Below are positions 1-8,379 of a DNA stretch of 56,586 nucleotides, piece after piece (within the stretch, counting starts at the first letter, position 1; each line of letters begins with the position of its first letter). The notes beneath the pieces were generated by a model. That model was not told the origin of the DNA. It made no database searches and saw only the letters and a list, made by a program, of their open reading frames with translations. This stretch comes from Salinivibrio costicola subsp. costicola ATCC 33508 = LMG 11651 (lineage in GTDB: Bacteria; Pseudomonadota; Gammaproteobacteria; Enterobacterales; Vibrionaceae): assembly GCA_000565345.1 (NCBI GenBank), contig AQOF01000043.1, positions 35 through 56,620 of the forward strand. The letters are read 5' to 3'. A program made the position numbers and the translations under genes.

Positions 1-258
<258 letters not shown>

Positions 259-345
259 TGGCAAATCCTAAAGCATGCTTGATACAATCAGCGGCACAAT
301 ACCGAATCGGCATAGTCTACCACCTTCTTAACGGTCAAAAAATCT

Positions 346-960
346 ATGGTTAAACGCGCCAACCGCAAACCCTCATCGCCAACCCCTTCTCGTGGGGTTG
401 GGTCTGTCCGTATTATTGCTGGCCGCTGGCGTGGCCGTAAGCTTGCGGTACAAGACGCGCAAGGGCTCCGCCCCACCACTGACAGGGTGAAAGAAACCGT
501 TTTTAACTGGCTCGCGCCTTATTTGCCAGAGGCTCGCTGCCTCGATATTTTCGCAGGAAGTGGCGGACTCGGCTTTGAAGCGCTCTCTCGTGGCGCAAGC
601 TGGGTCCATTTTTGTGAGAAACATCCCGCGGCAGCCAAACAATTACGGGCTAATGTAGATCACCTTGGGGCGCAAAACGCACACATTGATTGCGGCGATG
701 CGCTCGCCCTACTTGCCACCGCCCCCAAAGACGGTCCGTATGATATTGTGTTTGTCGATCCGCCTTTTCATCAAGGCCTACTCGAGGACACCTTGGCCGC
801 GTTAGACGCCAATCATTGGCTTGCGCCAAACGCCTGTGTTTATGTCGAAGCCGAGAGTGATTTAGAGGCTTGTCAGATCCCCGCGCATTGGCACTGTCAC
901 CGTGAAAAACGCGCAGGACAAGTCAACTACCGGTTATATTTTACTGAACCCGATCATTAA
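346..960 (+). CDS. rsmD: 16S rRNA (guanine966-N2)-methyltransferase RsmD
   Basis: RsmD methylates G966 of 16S rRNA in the assembling 30S subunit, using S-adenosylmethionine. The 204-residue protein is close to the usual length for the family. It has the early RIIAGRWRGRKL segment (about 23-33), the SAM-binding loop FAGSGGLG (69-76) and the catalytic N-methyltransferase motif DPPF (138-141). A DUF1145 gene follows after 27 bases, matching rsmD-yhhL order in E. coli. No strong ribosome binding site precedes the chosen ATG, so the start could be slightly different. No frameshift was seen. Confidence 0.93.
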   Translation: MVKRANRKPSSPTPSRGVGSVRIIAGRWRGRKLAVQDAQGLRPTTDRVKETVFNWLAPYLPEARCLDIFAGSGGLGFEALSRGASWVHFCEKHPAAAKQLRANVDHLGAQNAHIDCGDALALLATAPKDGPYDIVFVDPPFHQGLLEDTLAALDANHWLAPNACVYVEAESDLEACQIPAHWHCHREKRAGQVNYRLYFTEPDH

Positions 961-987
961 GCAAACAAGACCCGTGAGAGAAAAACT

Positions 988-1254
988 ATGAAAGTGTTAA
1001 TCTTATTGGCGAAAGCCGCCATCGCCTTTGTGTGGCTGGTGTTGATTGCCAATATTGTCCATCCTTTTCCTGGTGTCGCCGCCATGGCACTGTACATCAT
1101 GACGGGATTTTTGTTGGTCATGCACGGCTTACAAATGCTGATCTTTTTAGGGGCCTTTGGCGATAAAGTTGCCATGAGCCGCTGGGAGAAGTGGTCAATT
1201 CTGATTTTTGGGATCTTTGCGCTGCTCGATATTCGCCGTAAGTATATGGTGTAA
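988..1254 (+). CDS. DUF1145 family small membrane protein (YhhL-like)
   Basis: An 88-residue protein dominated by hydrophobic stretches at about 3-25, 28-57 and 70-80, consistent with an inner-membrane protein with two or three helices. It lies immediately after rsmD on the same strand, where E. coli has yhhL of the DUF1145 family, and is probably co-transcribed. Its function is unknown. The family call is from position and composition rather than from a diagnostic motif. The next gene converges on it five bases after the stop. Confidence 0.75.
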   Translation: MKVLILLAKAAIAFVWLVLIANIVHPFPGVAAMALYIMTGFLLVMHGLQMLIFLGAFGDKVAMSRWEKWSILIFGIFALLDIRRKYMV

Positions 1255-1259
1255 CGCAA

Positions 1260-1559
1260 TCACTCGCGACTATGCTGGCACTGCCAGCATAGTTCAAAGC
1301 TACCGGCATTCTCTTCACCGCATGCTTGGCAAATCCAATGGGTGTGACTTTGGGCTTCGTATTCCTGTAGCAACGTCCGCGCCTGAGTCACCTTTTCTGG
1401 CTCGACCCACAAGGTGACCCCCTGAACATCCGGGGGTAGCTCTCCCACCGCGGCACTCAATGTTTCACCTTTTAACACACAATCAATCTGGTGGCTGACC
1501 AGTAACCCTTTTAGGCTGTGTGCTTCTAAGAGGTTCATCGCTTGATAGACTTGCTCCAT
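1260..1559 (-). CDS. DUF2007-type protein with C-terminal zinc ribbon
   Basis: A 99-residue protein. The first about 70 residues look like the DUF2007 putative signal-transducing domain (a QAMNLLEAHSLKGLL helix followed by a WVEPEKVTQARTLL strand-helix), and the end carries four cysteines at 77, 80, 91 and 94 arranged as C-x2-C-x10-C-x2-C, a zinc-ribbon or RanBP2-like finger. It begins two bases downstream of the yhhN-like gene and is probably in the same transcript. A perfect inverted repeat lies inside its last codons. The exact function is not known; the zinc-binding reading follows from the cysteine spacing. Confidence 0.75.
   Translation of the reverse strand: MEQVYQAMNLLEAHSLKGLLVSHQIDCVLKGETLSAAVGELPPDVQGVTLWVEPEKVTQARTLLQEYEAQSHTHWICQACGEENAGSFELCWQCQHSRE
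1269..1293. repeat. Perfect 11-bp inverted repeat between convergent genes
   Basis: The arms actatgctggc and gccagcatagt flank a 3-base loop. It lies just past the stop of the DUF1145 gene and inside the last codons of the convergent zinc-ribbon gene, where it encodes the CWQC part of the finger. No T-run follows on either strand, so this is a strong hairpin but not a classical terminator. Confidence 0.8.
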
Positions 1560-1561
1560 GG

Positions 1562-2197
1562 TTATCCTCCTTGGGCGATCACCACCGAAGCGCTAATCAA
1601 TGCTTGCGCCACAAAGTAACTCGACATCACCATCGCTTGTGCTGCACGGAACTCACCTTTAAAACGCGCAAAAGCAAGCACCGTATCTGAGAACATGAAT
1701 AATATTGCTCCCGCTAACGCCATCCCTGCTGCGAGAGAATGGGTGTTCAACCAGTACTCGCCTGCGGCCCATACCATCTGTGTGATCACGGCAATATAGA
1801 TAGCAACCGGTAAGGCAAAACGCCCAAGGTTGGGAAGTAGCAAAAGAAAGACGATCACTCCAAGGCCTGAGAGCATGGCGGGTAACCACCACACCATGTG
1901 GCCGTCAAATTGCGCCCAGAACGCAAATATATAAACGAGATGTGCGAATAAAAAGCTGGTTAACCCATGGACAAATCTGTCTTTGGGTAGCATTAAAAAG
2001 ACATCACCGACCACTGACAGTAATAGTGCAACGAATACCCATTGCGCATAATGGGAGACGCTAAGGTGTGCACCAACAATGAGCATCAGCAGCACAATGG
2101 TCAGCGGTTTAAAAAGATAAAACTGCCAACGCGGGCCCCGGTAGGCTGCGGAGATATGCAGCAGTCCAGAACAACAGACAGCGAACCAGCTCCACAT
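1562..2197 (-). CDS. Lysoplasmalogenase-like YhhN family membrane protein
   Basis: An inner-membrane protein of about 211 residues with seven or eight hydrophobic helices, of the YhhN/TMEM86 family. Eukaryotic members hydrolyse the vinyl-ether bond of lysoplasmalogens; the bacterial role is unsettled. Motifs seen are GDVFLMLP and SDTVLAFARFK, both with the family's conserved acidic residues inside helices. The start was placed at the ATG of MWSWF because an AAAGGA sits nine bases upstream; a GTG six codons earlier is possible. YhhN lies close to ftsY/rsmD in E. coli too, which supports the call. Confidence 0.85.
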   Translation of the reverse strand: MWSWFAVCCSGLLHISAAYRGPRWQFYLFKPLTIVLLMLIVGAHLSVSHYAQWVFVALLLSVVGDVFLMLPKDRFVHGLTSFLFAHLVYIFAFWAQFDGHMVWWLPAMLSGLGVIVFLLLLPNLGRFALPVAIYIAVITQMVWAAGEYWLNTHSLAAGMALAGAILFMFSDTVLAFARFKGEFRAAQAMVMSSYFVAQALISASVVIAQGG

Positions 2198-2336
2198 GAT
2201 TATCATTCCTTTCACAACAAGGACGCCAAGTCTAGGCAGGCTAGCGAAGATGTCCAGTGTACCTTGATAAGAACAAGATCCAGTTTAAAAAAATCGTAAT
2301 GTTAACGAGGCGGTGACAGTCGCGGCGAGTCGTTCG

Positions 2337-2696
2337 TTAGCCGCTCCATTGCGGCCAAACTTGCGCGTAAAAACCTATCGCCCCGGCGGTAAACAGCAGA
2401 ATAAGGGCAGCAGCAAGGCGCCATATTAAGCGGTTGCTTCGCGGTACCAGTTCCGACTCACAATACTTGCTTAACGATATAAATTTACGCATATCATCGA
2501 CTTGGTAACCGTCTTCATGCACCACTTTATTCCTAATGGTCGCCACGAAGCGCAGCTTTTTGACCACATCATGGGGAAGCCGTTTTTGACTGCTGTCGAT
2601 AAGCTGGTGGAGCCCTTTCCCTTCCGCGTGGTAGTGCTGGCGCAGTAAGCTTTCTAGGCGCTTACTGTGCTTAATAACCACTGCTACGTCATCCAT
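2337..2696 (-). CDS. HEPN-like (DUF4145-type) protein with C-terminal membrane anchor
   Basis: A 119-residue protein. The first about 85 residues are predicted helical and contain RNKVVH at 55-60, an R-x4-H signature as in HEPN domains (nucleotide-binding or RNA-cleaving helical modules) and in DUF4145 proteins. Residues about 91-111 (IWRLAAALILLFTAGAIGFY) form a single membrane helix, leaving a short periplasmic tail. It stands alone between the yhhN-like gene and an acyltransferase. Function is unknown; an RNase role is only suggested by the motif. There is no antitoxin-like partner next to it. Confidence 0.6.
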   Translation of the reverse strand: MDDVAVVIKHSKRLESLLRQHYHAEGKGLHQLIDSSQKRLPHDVVKKLRFVATIRNKVVHEDGYQVDDMRKFISLSKYCESELVPRSNRLIWRLAAALILLFTAGAIGFYAQVWPQWSG

Positions 2697-2845
2697 GCTC
2701 TCTCTCCTTGCTGGCTCACTGCCATCTTTCTAGTATGACGGTTTTTACGCCCTTTAGGGATACGCGATTTCATGATTGGGATCTGACTCCGTATACATGC
2801 TTTCAATTACTTATGACTGCTTTTATTCGCAAAAAGTGTCATCCA

Positions 2846-3856
2846 CTAGGGAACCAGCCACGCGGTGATGCGCTGACGCTGTAATAATGCCGTTATCAAG
2901 GCGGCGCCTGCAAACGCATAAATCGTCAGAGCCGGGATCCATAGCCACGATGGCGACAAGGTCGGCCAGTATACACGCACCGGCCAAAGGAAAATCGGAT
3001 GAATCAAATAAATGCCGAGGCTATAACGACTCAGCCTGGTCACCCATGATGGTGTGGTTCGTCCCTGCCGCCACTGCCGAACCGCCAAAAAGACCGCGGC
3101 GCTGATCAGTACCGTGTTGATCGTCGTGTAAGATAACCAGCCTTCGGTGATATAACGCTGGTATTGGATACTGGTACCAAGCACATGGTATCCGGTCATT
3201 CCCACGGCGAGTAACCCTAAAACCCACCAAAGAGGCCGCGCGCGTGGGTAATAATGAAGCCAAAACCCCAGCCACAAATAACCGCCATAAAGAATAAAGT
3301 CATTCCGCCACCACCCCTGCGCGCCCGATAAATACCAGGCGGTGACGCCCATCCACGCAAGCCCCACCGCCGCCACGCCCGGCGCCGGTAAATACGCGAC
3401 AATGGGACGCAGTATCGGAATCCAAAGTAACAGCGGGATGTAATAGTAAAAAAAACCCAGGTGATAATAGGTCTCATGGTCGGGCGCAGCGTGTAATGTT
3501 TGCGCTACCGTCTGCCAAGAAAAGCCTTCAGCAGTGAGTCCAGATAAGCCCGCGAACAATAGCGACCAAAGCACAAAAGGCACCACCACTTTCATCACCC
3601 GACGCTGAATAAAGTGTCTAAGCGTGAACCGGTGCGAGGACGACAACAGCAACACCCCTGAAATCATAATAAATATCGGCACCACCCAGCGGCTGGCGCT
3701 ATTGAGTCCAACCGCCACGCTCCAATCTGATAAAGCGATCTGCCCAATTTCAGTGCGATACGGCCCCAAGACATGAATCGCGACCACAAATAATGCGGCC
3801 AACACGCGAAGTACATCGAGATACGCAATATGCCCTTGATGTTGCGCTGGTTGCAT
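2846..3856 (-). CDS. Acyltransferase 3 family membrane protein
   Basis: A 336-residue polytopic protein with about ten hydrophobic helices, of the OafA/YrhL/WecH group that O-acetylates surface sugars or similar acceptors at the inner membrane. The N-terminus YLDVLRVLAALFVVAIHV is the family's diagnostic first helix, with the conserved catalytic-site His (about residue 23), and a second conserved basic stretch RHFIQRRVMKVVVP follows at about 82-95. It carries no extra periplasmic SGNH domain. No polysaccharide genes lie nearby, so the acceptor cannot be inferred. It is monocistronic and its start overlaps nothing. Confidence 0.85.
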   Translation of the reverse strand: MQPAQHQGHIAYLDVLRVLAALFVVAIHVLGPYRTEIGQIALSDWSVAVGLNSASRWVVPIFIMISGVLLLSSSHRFTLRHFIQRRVMKVVVPFVLWSLLFAGLSGLTAEGFSWQTVAQTLHAAPDHETYYHLGFFYYYIPLLLWIPILRPIVAYLPAPGVAAVGLAWMGVTAWYLSGAQGWWRNDFILYGGYLWLGFWLHYYPRARPLWWVLGLLAVGMTGYHVLGTSIQYQRYITEGWLSYTTINTVLISAAVFLAVRQWRQGRTTPSWVTRLSRYSLGIYLIHPIFLWPVRVYWPTLSPSWLWIPALTIYAFAGAALITALLQRQRITAWLVP

Positions 3857-4105
3857 TTGTTAACACCTTTAACCATCTGAGTGAACAAGACGAACTTCAT
3901 AATACGCCAAATTGCCGTCAAAAGACGCTCATTCACGACAACTTACAGTCAAGTATGTCAATTTTTATGCCGAAAACTAGCACACAGATCGGCTTATTAC
4001 GTTAAAAGTTAGTATTTAATGTTGATATTTGGTTTAAAAAACAATTAACATCCGGCCTTCTTTCCCATTGACGGGAAGTGCAGTACTAACATGGAGACGA
4101 ATGAC

Positions 4106-5705
4106 ATGCACTCAAACACCTCCGAGCAACGGGGCGGCCCACATAAACGCACGCTGTTTACACGTTTTCTCGATACCGTCGAGTGGCTCGGCAACTTATT
4201 ACCCCATCCTGTGACCTTATTCGCAATTTTCTGCGTCGCTATTCTGCTGGCATCGGGTGTCGCCGGTTACTTTGATGTTTCAGTGGCGGATCCGCGTCCA
4301 GAAGGCGCAAGCGGGCGTGCCGCCGATGGCATGATCTACGTGCAAAGCCTGCTTAATGCCGAAGGTTTGCAAATGATCGTCACCAATTTGGTGAAAAACT
4401 TTACTGGCTTTGCGCCATTAGGCACCGTATTGGTTGCTATGTTGGGTGTCGCAGTAGCCGAGCATTCTGGCTTACTCTCAGCATCAATGCGTGGTTTAGT
4501 GATGGGCGCCTCTCGCCGTACCGTCACCTTTACCATTGTCTTTGCCGGTATTATCTCTAACACCGCCTCAGAGCTCGGTTATGTGGTCTTAATTCCGCTC
4601 GCGGCGATGATCTTTCACTCGTTAGGCCGCCACCCACTTGCCGGCTTGGCAGCAGCATTTGCCGGGGTGTCGGGCGGCTATTCAGCTAACTTATTGCTGG
4701 GTACCGTCGACCCATTGCTCTCCGGGATCACCGAATCTGCTGCACAAATGATTGATCCCGAGTACACCGTGGGCCCAGAGATGAACTGGTACTTTATGTT
4801 TGTCTCCACCTTCTTTATTGCCTTTGTCGGCGCCTGGATAACCGATAAGATTGTTGAGCCTAAGCTTGGACCTTATGACCAAAGCCAAGCGTCTGAAGAC
4901 ATTTCTGCGGCCTCGGCCAGTAAGCTTAATGATGACGAAAAACGCGGCCTGCGTAATGCGGGGATTGCGGTGCTGATTGTCAGTGGTATTTTAGCGCTCA
5001 CCATTGTCCCAGAGTGGGGAGCACTGCGTCATCCCGAGACCGGTGACGTGGCGGGATCTCCGTTCTTGAAAGGGATTGTCGCCTTTATCATGGTGTTCTT
5101 CGCGGTACCGGGTATCGTGTTTGGTCGTACGGTTGGTACCATCAGCAACGATCGTGATGTGATTGACTCGATGTCGAAATCGATGAGTGCGATGGGGATG
5201 TACATCGTACTGGTGTTCTTCGCCGCTCAGTTTGTCGCCTTCTTTAAGTGGACCAACTTCGGCCAAGTGATTGCCGTCGGCGGCGCAGACTTTCTGCAAA
5301 CCATTGGTTTAACCGGCCCTGCGTTATTTCTTTGCCTTTATTTTAATGTGCGGTCTAATCAACCTATCGGTGGGATCTGCATCGGCACAATGGGCGATTA
5401 CCGCACCGATTTTTGTGCCGATGTTAATGTTGGTGGGGTATGCACCAGAGACCATCCAGTCCGCTTATCGTATCGGTGACTCGGTCACCAATATCATTAC
5501 TCCGATGATGAGTTACTTTGGGCTGATTTTGGCGGTAGCTTGCCGTTATGTGAAAAACCTGGGGATTGGTACCTTAATAGCCACCATGCTGCCTTACTCG
5601 ATGATCTTTATGGTCGGGTGGAGCATCTTGTTCTATGTGTGGGTTTTTGTTCTCGGTTTACCGGTCGGCCCGGGCGCTGAGACGTATTACAACTTTAACC
5701 AATAA
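4106..5705 (+). CDS. AbgT family transporter (aminobenzoyl-glutamate or sulfonamide type), frameshifted
   Basis: A large inner-membrane transporter of the AbgT/MtrF family, which moves p-aminobenzoyl-glutamate inward or sulfonamides outward by ion coupling. Many hydrophobic helices are visible, with the family segments [19 protein letters not shown] and [10 protein letters not shown]. The frame changes near 5336: an extra c after the codon for Cys in ...ALFLC breaks the gene, and the second frame continues with [11 protein letters not shown] to the stop at 5703-5705. Corrected, the protein is about 532 residues, typical of the family. The ATG at 4106 was chosen because GGAG lies nine bases upstream; ATG 4091 is in frame. 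A terminator follows at once. I treat the shift as a sequence error. Confidence 0.85.
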
Positions 5706-5724
5706 TCGTCTTTGATTCTTTACC

Positions 5725-5752
5725 AGGCAAGCCGATCACGCTTGCCTTTTTT
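5725..5752 (+). terminator. Rho-independent terminator after the abgT-type gene
   Basis: Stem aggcaagc / gcttgcct with a 7-base loop, followed by a run of T on the plus strand, 20 bases after the transporter stop. Confidence 0.88.
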
Positions 5753-5826
5753 CCCTCTTAAGTGGGATTTTCATCCTTCCTCGAAGACGGTTATAGTAAC
5801 GCTATCTCAATGATGGTAGCCAACAA

Positions 5827-6849
5827 ATGACAACTCTTGCCGACAGTCAGGACCAACCGGCTTGCGACGCTCACTCTCTTGCCCGCGAGGCACAACTGAG
5901 TGAGACGTTTAAACACAATATTACGCCCTTTTGGCAGCAACGTGAGCATGGATTTTTCCATGGAGAAAGTGGCTTGCGTCTGCATTGGTGTAGCTTTACG
6001 CACCCACAACACACGCGTGCAATCGTGGTGGTAAATGGCCGCATTGAAAGCGTAATGAAGTACCAAGAGATCTTTTATGACCTCTTTCAAATGGGCTATG
6101 ACGTTTACAGCTTTGATCATCGCGGCCAAGGTTTATCAGAGCGTTTAGTCATTAAACCGCGCGATTTGGGACATGTTGAACGTTTTGACGATTATGTCAC
6201 CGATCTCGCGACCTTCATGCAAACCATTCGGGCCCATCGTCATTATGATCAGACCTTCATGCTAGGTCACTCGATGGGGGGCGCCGTTGCCACACTCTAT
6301 GCGCATCAGTATCCGAACGCGCTCGCAGGATTAGCCATGACCGCGCCCATGTTTGGCGTACAAGTGAGTCCCTGGCTCGGCCGTATCGCGCCTTGGCTTT
6401 GTCGCTTGATGGCACGCTATCAACACCCACCGCGTTTTGGGCCGGGGCAAGTGGGCTATCGTCATGTGCCGTTTGAGCAAAACCGCCTGACTCACTCGCG
6501 AGCACGCTATGCCTGGTTTCGCCAGCTATATATCAACCAACCCCAGTTACAAATCGGTGGACCGAGCGCGCGCTGGATTGCCGAAGGCATGGCCGCAGGC
6601 GAACAATGCTTAGCGGTCGCATCACAATTAACGACGCCAACATTTATCTGCCAAGCTGGTGGCGAGCAAATCGTCTCTAATCCGGCCATGTCGCAATTTC
6701 ATTTTTTACGCCAACAGGCCAATCAACCCAGCCAATGGCAGTTTTTTGCGGGGGCACGGCATGAGATCCTGTTTGAAACCGACACCCATCGTATTGCCGC
6801 TTTATCCGCGATACGCGACTTTTTTGATCGCCAATGCGAGGATCGCTAA
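5827..6849 (+). CDS. pldB: Lysophospholipase L2-like alpha/beta hydrolase
   Basis: A 340-residue alpha/beta-hydrolase. The nucleophile elbow is GHSMGG (about residues 147-152) with Ser as nucleophile, an HRGQGLSER oxyanion-region motif is at about 100-108, and the late catalytic His is in GARHEIL. Members release fatty acids from lysophospholipids or monoacylglycerol. No signal peptide is evident. The next gene is yigL, exactly as in E. coli (pldB-yigL), which is why I use the symbol. The start ATG has only a weak ribosome binding site, but there is no better one. Confidence 0.88.
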   Translation: MTTLADSQDQPACDAHSLAREAQLSETFKHNITPFWQQREHGFFHGESGLRLHWCSFTHPQHTRAIVVVNGRIESVMKYQEIFYDLFQMGYDVYSFDHRGQGLSERLVIKPRDLGHVERFDDYVTDLATFMQTIRAHRHYDQTFMLGHSMGGAVATLYAHQYPNALAGLAMTAPMFGVQVSPWLGRIAPWLCRLMARYQHPPRFGPGQVGYRHVPFEQNRLTHSRARYAWFRQLYINQPQLQIGGPSARWIAEGMAAGEQCLAVASQLTTPTFICQAGGEQIVSNPAMSQFHFLRQQANQPSQWQFFAGARHEILFETDTHRIAALSAIRDFFDRQCEDR

Positions 6850-6984
6850 TGCAAGCTGTCGGCTCATCCATGTGCTCACTAAAAGCGGAAATCAAACAGT
6901 GATAGTGTTCCCTTTTTAACCGCTACGAGTTGCAGTAGACTCAAAGGATACTGTGATTGTGATCGCCAAACTAATGAGGACATG

Positions 6985-7788
6985 ATGTACAAACTTGTCG
7001 CTTCTGATCTAGACGGTACCTTGCTGACGCCTGAGCATCGTATCGCCCCCTATACCAAGCAAGTGCTGGAGCACCTTCATCAGCAAGGTATTCACTTTGT
7101 GTTTGCGACAGGTCGCCATCATGTCGACGTTGCTAGCATTCGTGAAACGGTTGGTATTCCCGCTTACATGATCACCTCAAACGGCGCCCGTGTGCACGAC
7201 AGTGATAACCAGTTGGTTTACCAGCATAATGTTGACCCTGCTATCGTCGCGAGTCTGATTCAAGACGTCAAAGATGATGCAACTGTCACCATTCACTTAT
7301 ACCGTGATGATGAATGGCTACTGAGTAAAATGGACGAAGAACTCGCCCGTTACCATCAAGACTCAGGGTTCCAGGCCCATGAATTTGACGTCGATAATCC
7401 TCCAGTTGATAACGTGGCCAAGATTTTCTTTATCCGCCATGATCATGACTACCTACTGCAGTATGAGCATCAATTTATTGAGCAGTATGGGGATCAAGTC
7501 AGCATTGCCTTCTCTACCCCTTTCTGTCTCGAAGTCATGGGGAGTGGGGTGTCAAAAGGCGCAGCCTTAGAGGCCGTCGCCCGCCGCCACCAGCTCAATC
7601 TCAGTGACTGTATTGCGTTTGGCGATGGCATGAATGATGTCGAAATGCTGAATGCCGCCGGCCAAGGGCTGGTGATGGCAACGGCACAGGCACGGGTAAA
7701 AGCGACTCTTTCAGACAAGGCAATCATTGGCAGCCATGCCGACGAAGCCGTCGCTCGCTATTTAAAAGCCCATTTATTGGATCAGTGA
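6985..7788 (+). CDS. yigL: HAD-IIB sugar/pyridoxal phosphatase YigL
   Basis: A Cof-type haloacid dehalogenase phosphatase of 267 residues. Motif I is DLDGTLL (about 7-13), motif II is in FVFATGR, and motif III/IV is FGDGMNDVEML near 212-222, with the C2B cap between. Family members dephosphorylate sugar phosphates or pyridoxal phosphate. The second of two adjacent ATGs is preferred, since GAGGA lies four bases before it; the first is only one base away. It follows pldB as in E. coli. Confidence 0.9.
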   Translation: MYKLVASDLDGTLLTPEHRIAPYTKQVLEHLHQQGIHFVFATGRHHVDVASIRETVGIPAYMITSNGARVHDSDNQLVYQHNVDPAIVASLIQDVKDDATVTIHLYRDDEWLLSKMDEELARYHQDSGFQAHEFDVDNPPVDNVAKIFFIRHDHDYLLQYEHQFIEQYGDQVSIAFSTPFCLEVMGSGVSKGAALEAVARRHQLNLSDCIAFGDGMNDVEMLNAAGQGLVMATAQARVKATLSDKAIIGSHADEAVARYLKAHLLDQ

Positions 7789-7829
7789 CAGCTTCATTGG
7801 GCTTACTTTTGGCGCCAGCCTCGCTGTGG

Positions 7830-8285
7830 TTACTCCCCCACCATGGCGAGGATGGCCTGCCATTGCGTATCCGTCACCGGCATCACACTTAGACGGTTGC
7901 CTTTTTTCACCAAGGGCATCTCAGCCAGGGCCGGATTACCTTTCATCTCAGCCAAGGTAATTAACGGTAAATGACGCTGATAGGCCACATCCACCATAAA
8001 CCACCTCGGTATCTGTGGCGTCGATTTCGGATCAAAATAGCCGCTTTCTGGCTCAAACTGGGTATGATCGGGATAACACGCACGCACCACGGTCGCCACG
8101 CCGACTACCCCAACGTGCTTGCAGGATGAGTGATAAATCAACACCTGATCACCGACCGTCACCTCATCACGCAGCATATTTCGTGCTTGATAATTGCGCA
8201 CGCCCTCCCAACATGAAACCTTTTGCCGCTTTAGTGTGTCTATCGAAAAGGTATCTGGCTCTGTTTTAAATAACCAATAACTCAT
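7830..8285 (-). CDS. EVE domain-containing protein
   Basis: A 151-residue single-domain protein of the EVE (PUA-related, THYN1) family, which reads modified bases in nucleic acid. The opening MSYWLFKTEPDTFSIDTL and the WEGVRNYQARNML, GDQVLIYHS and PRWFMVDV segments are characteristic. It is monocistronic and divergent from the lipoprotein gene with about 95 bases between. EVE proteins can accompany modification-restriction systems, but no such genes are present here, so a housekeeping role is more likely. Confidence 0.9.
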   Translation of the reverse strand: MSYWLFKTEPDTFSIDTLKRQKVSCWEGVRNYQARNMLRDEVTVGDQVLIYHSSCKHVGVVGVATVVRACYPDHTQFEPESGYFDPKSTPQIPRWFMVDVAYQRHLPLITLAEMKGNPALAEMPLVKKGNRLSVMPVTDTQWQAILAMVGE

Positions 8286-8379
8286 GCTAGCTTGCTCTTA
8301 ACCGGATGATGGCGGCAATCTTGTCCTGCCCGTAATCCAGGCGCAAGCCTCTCTTTTCGCTCAGTACAAGGAGTTTTTC

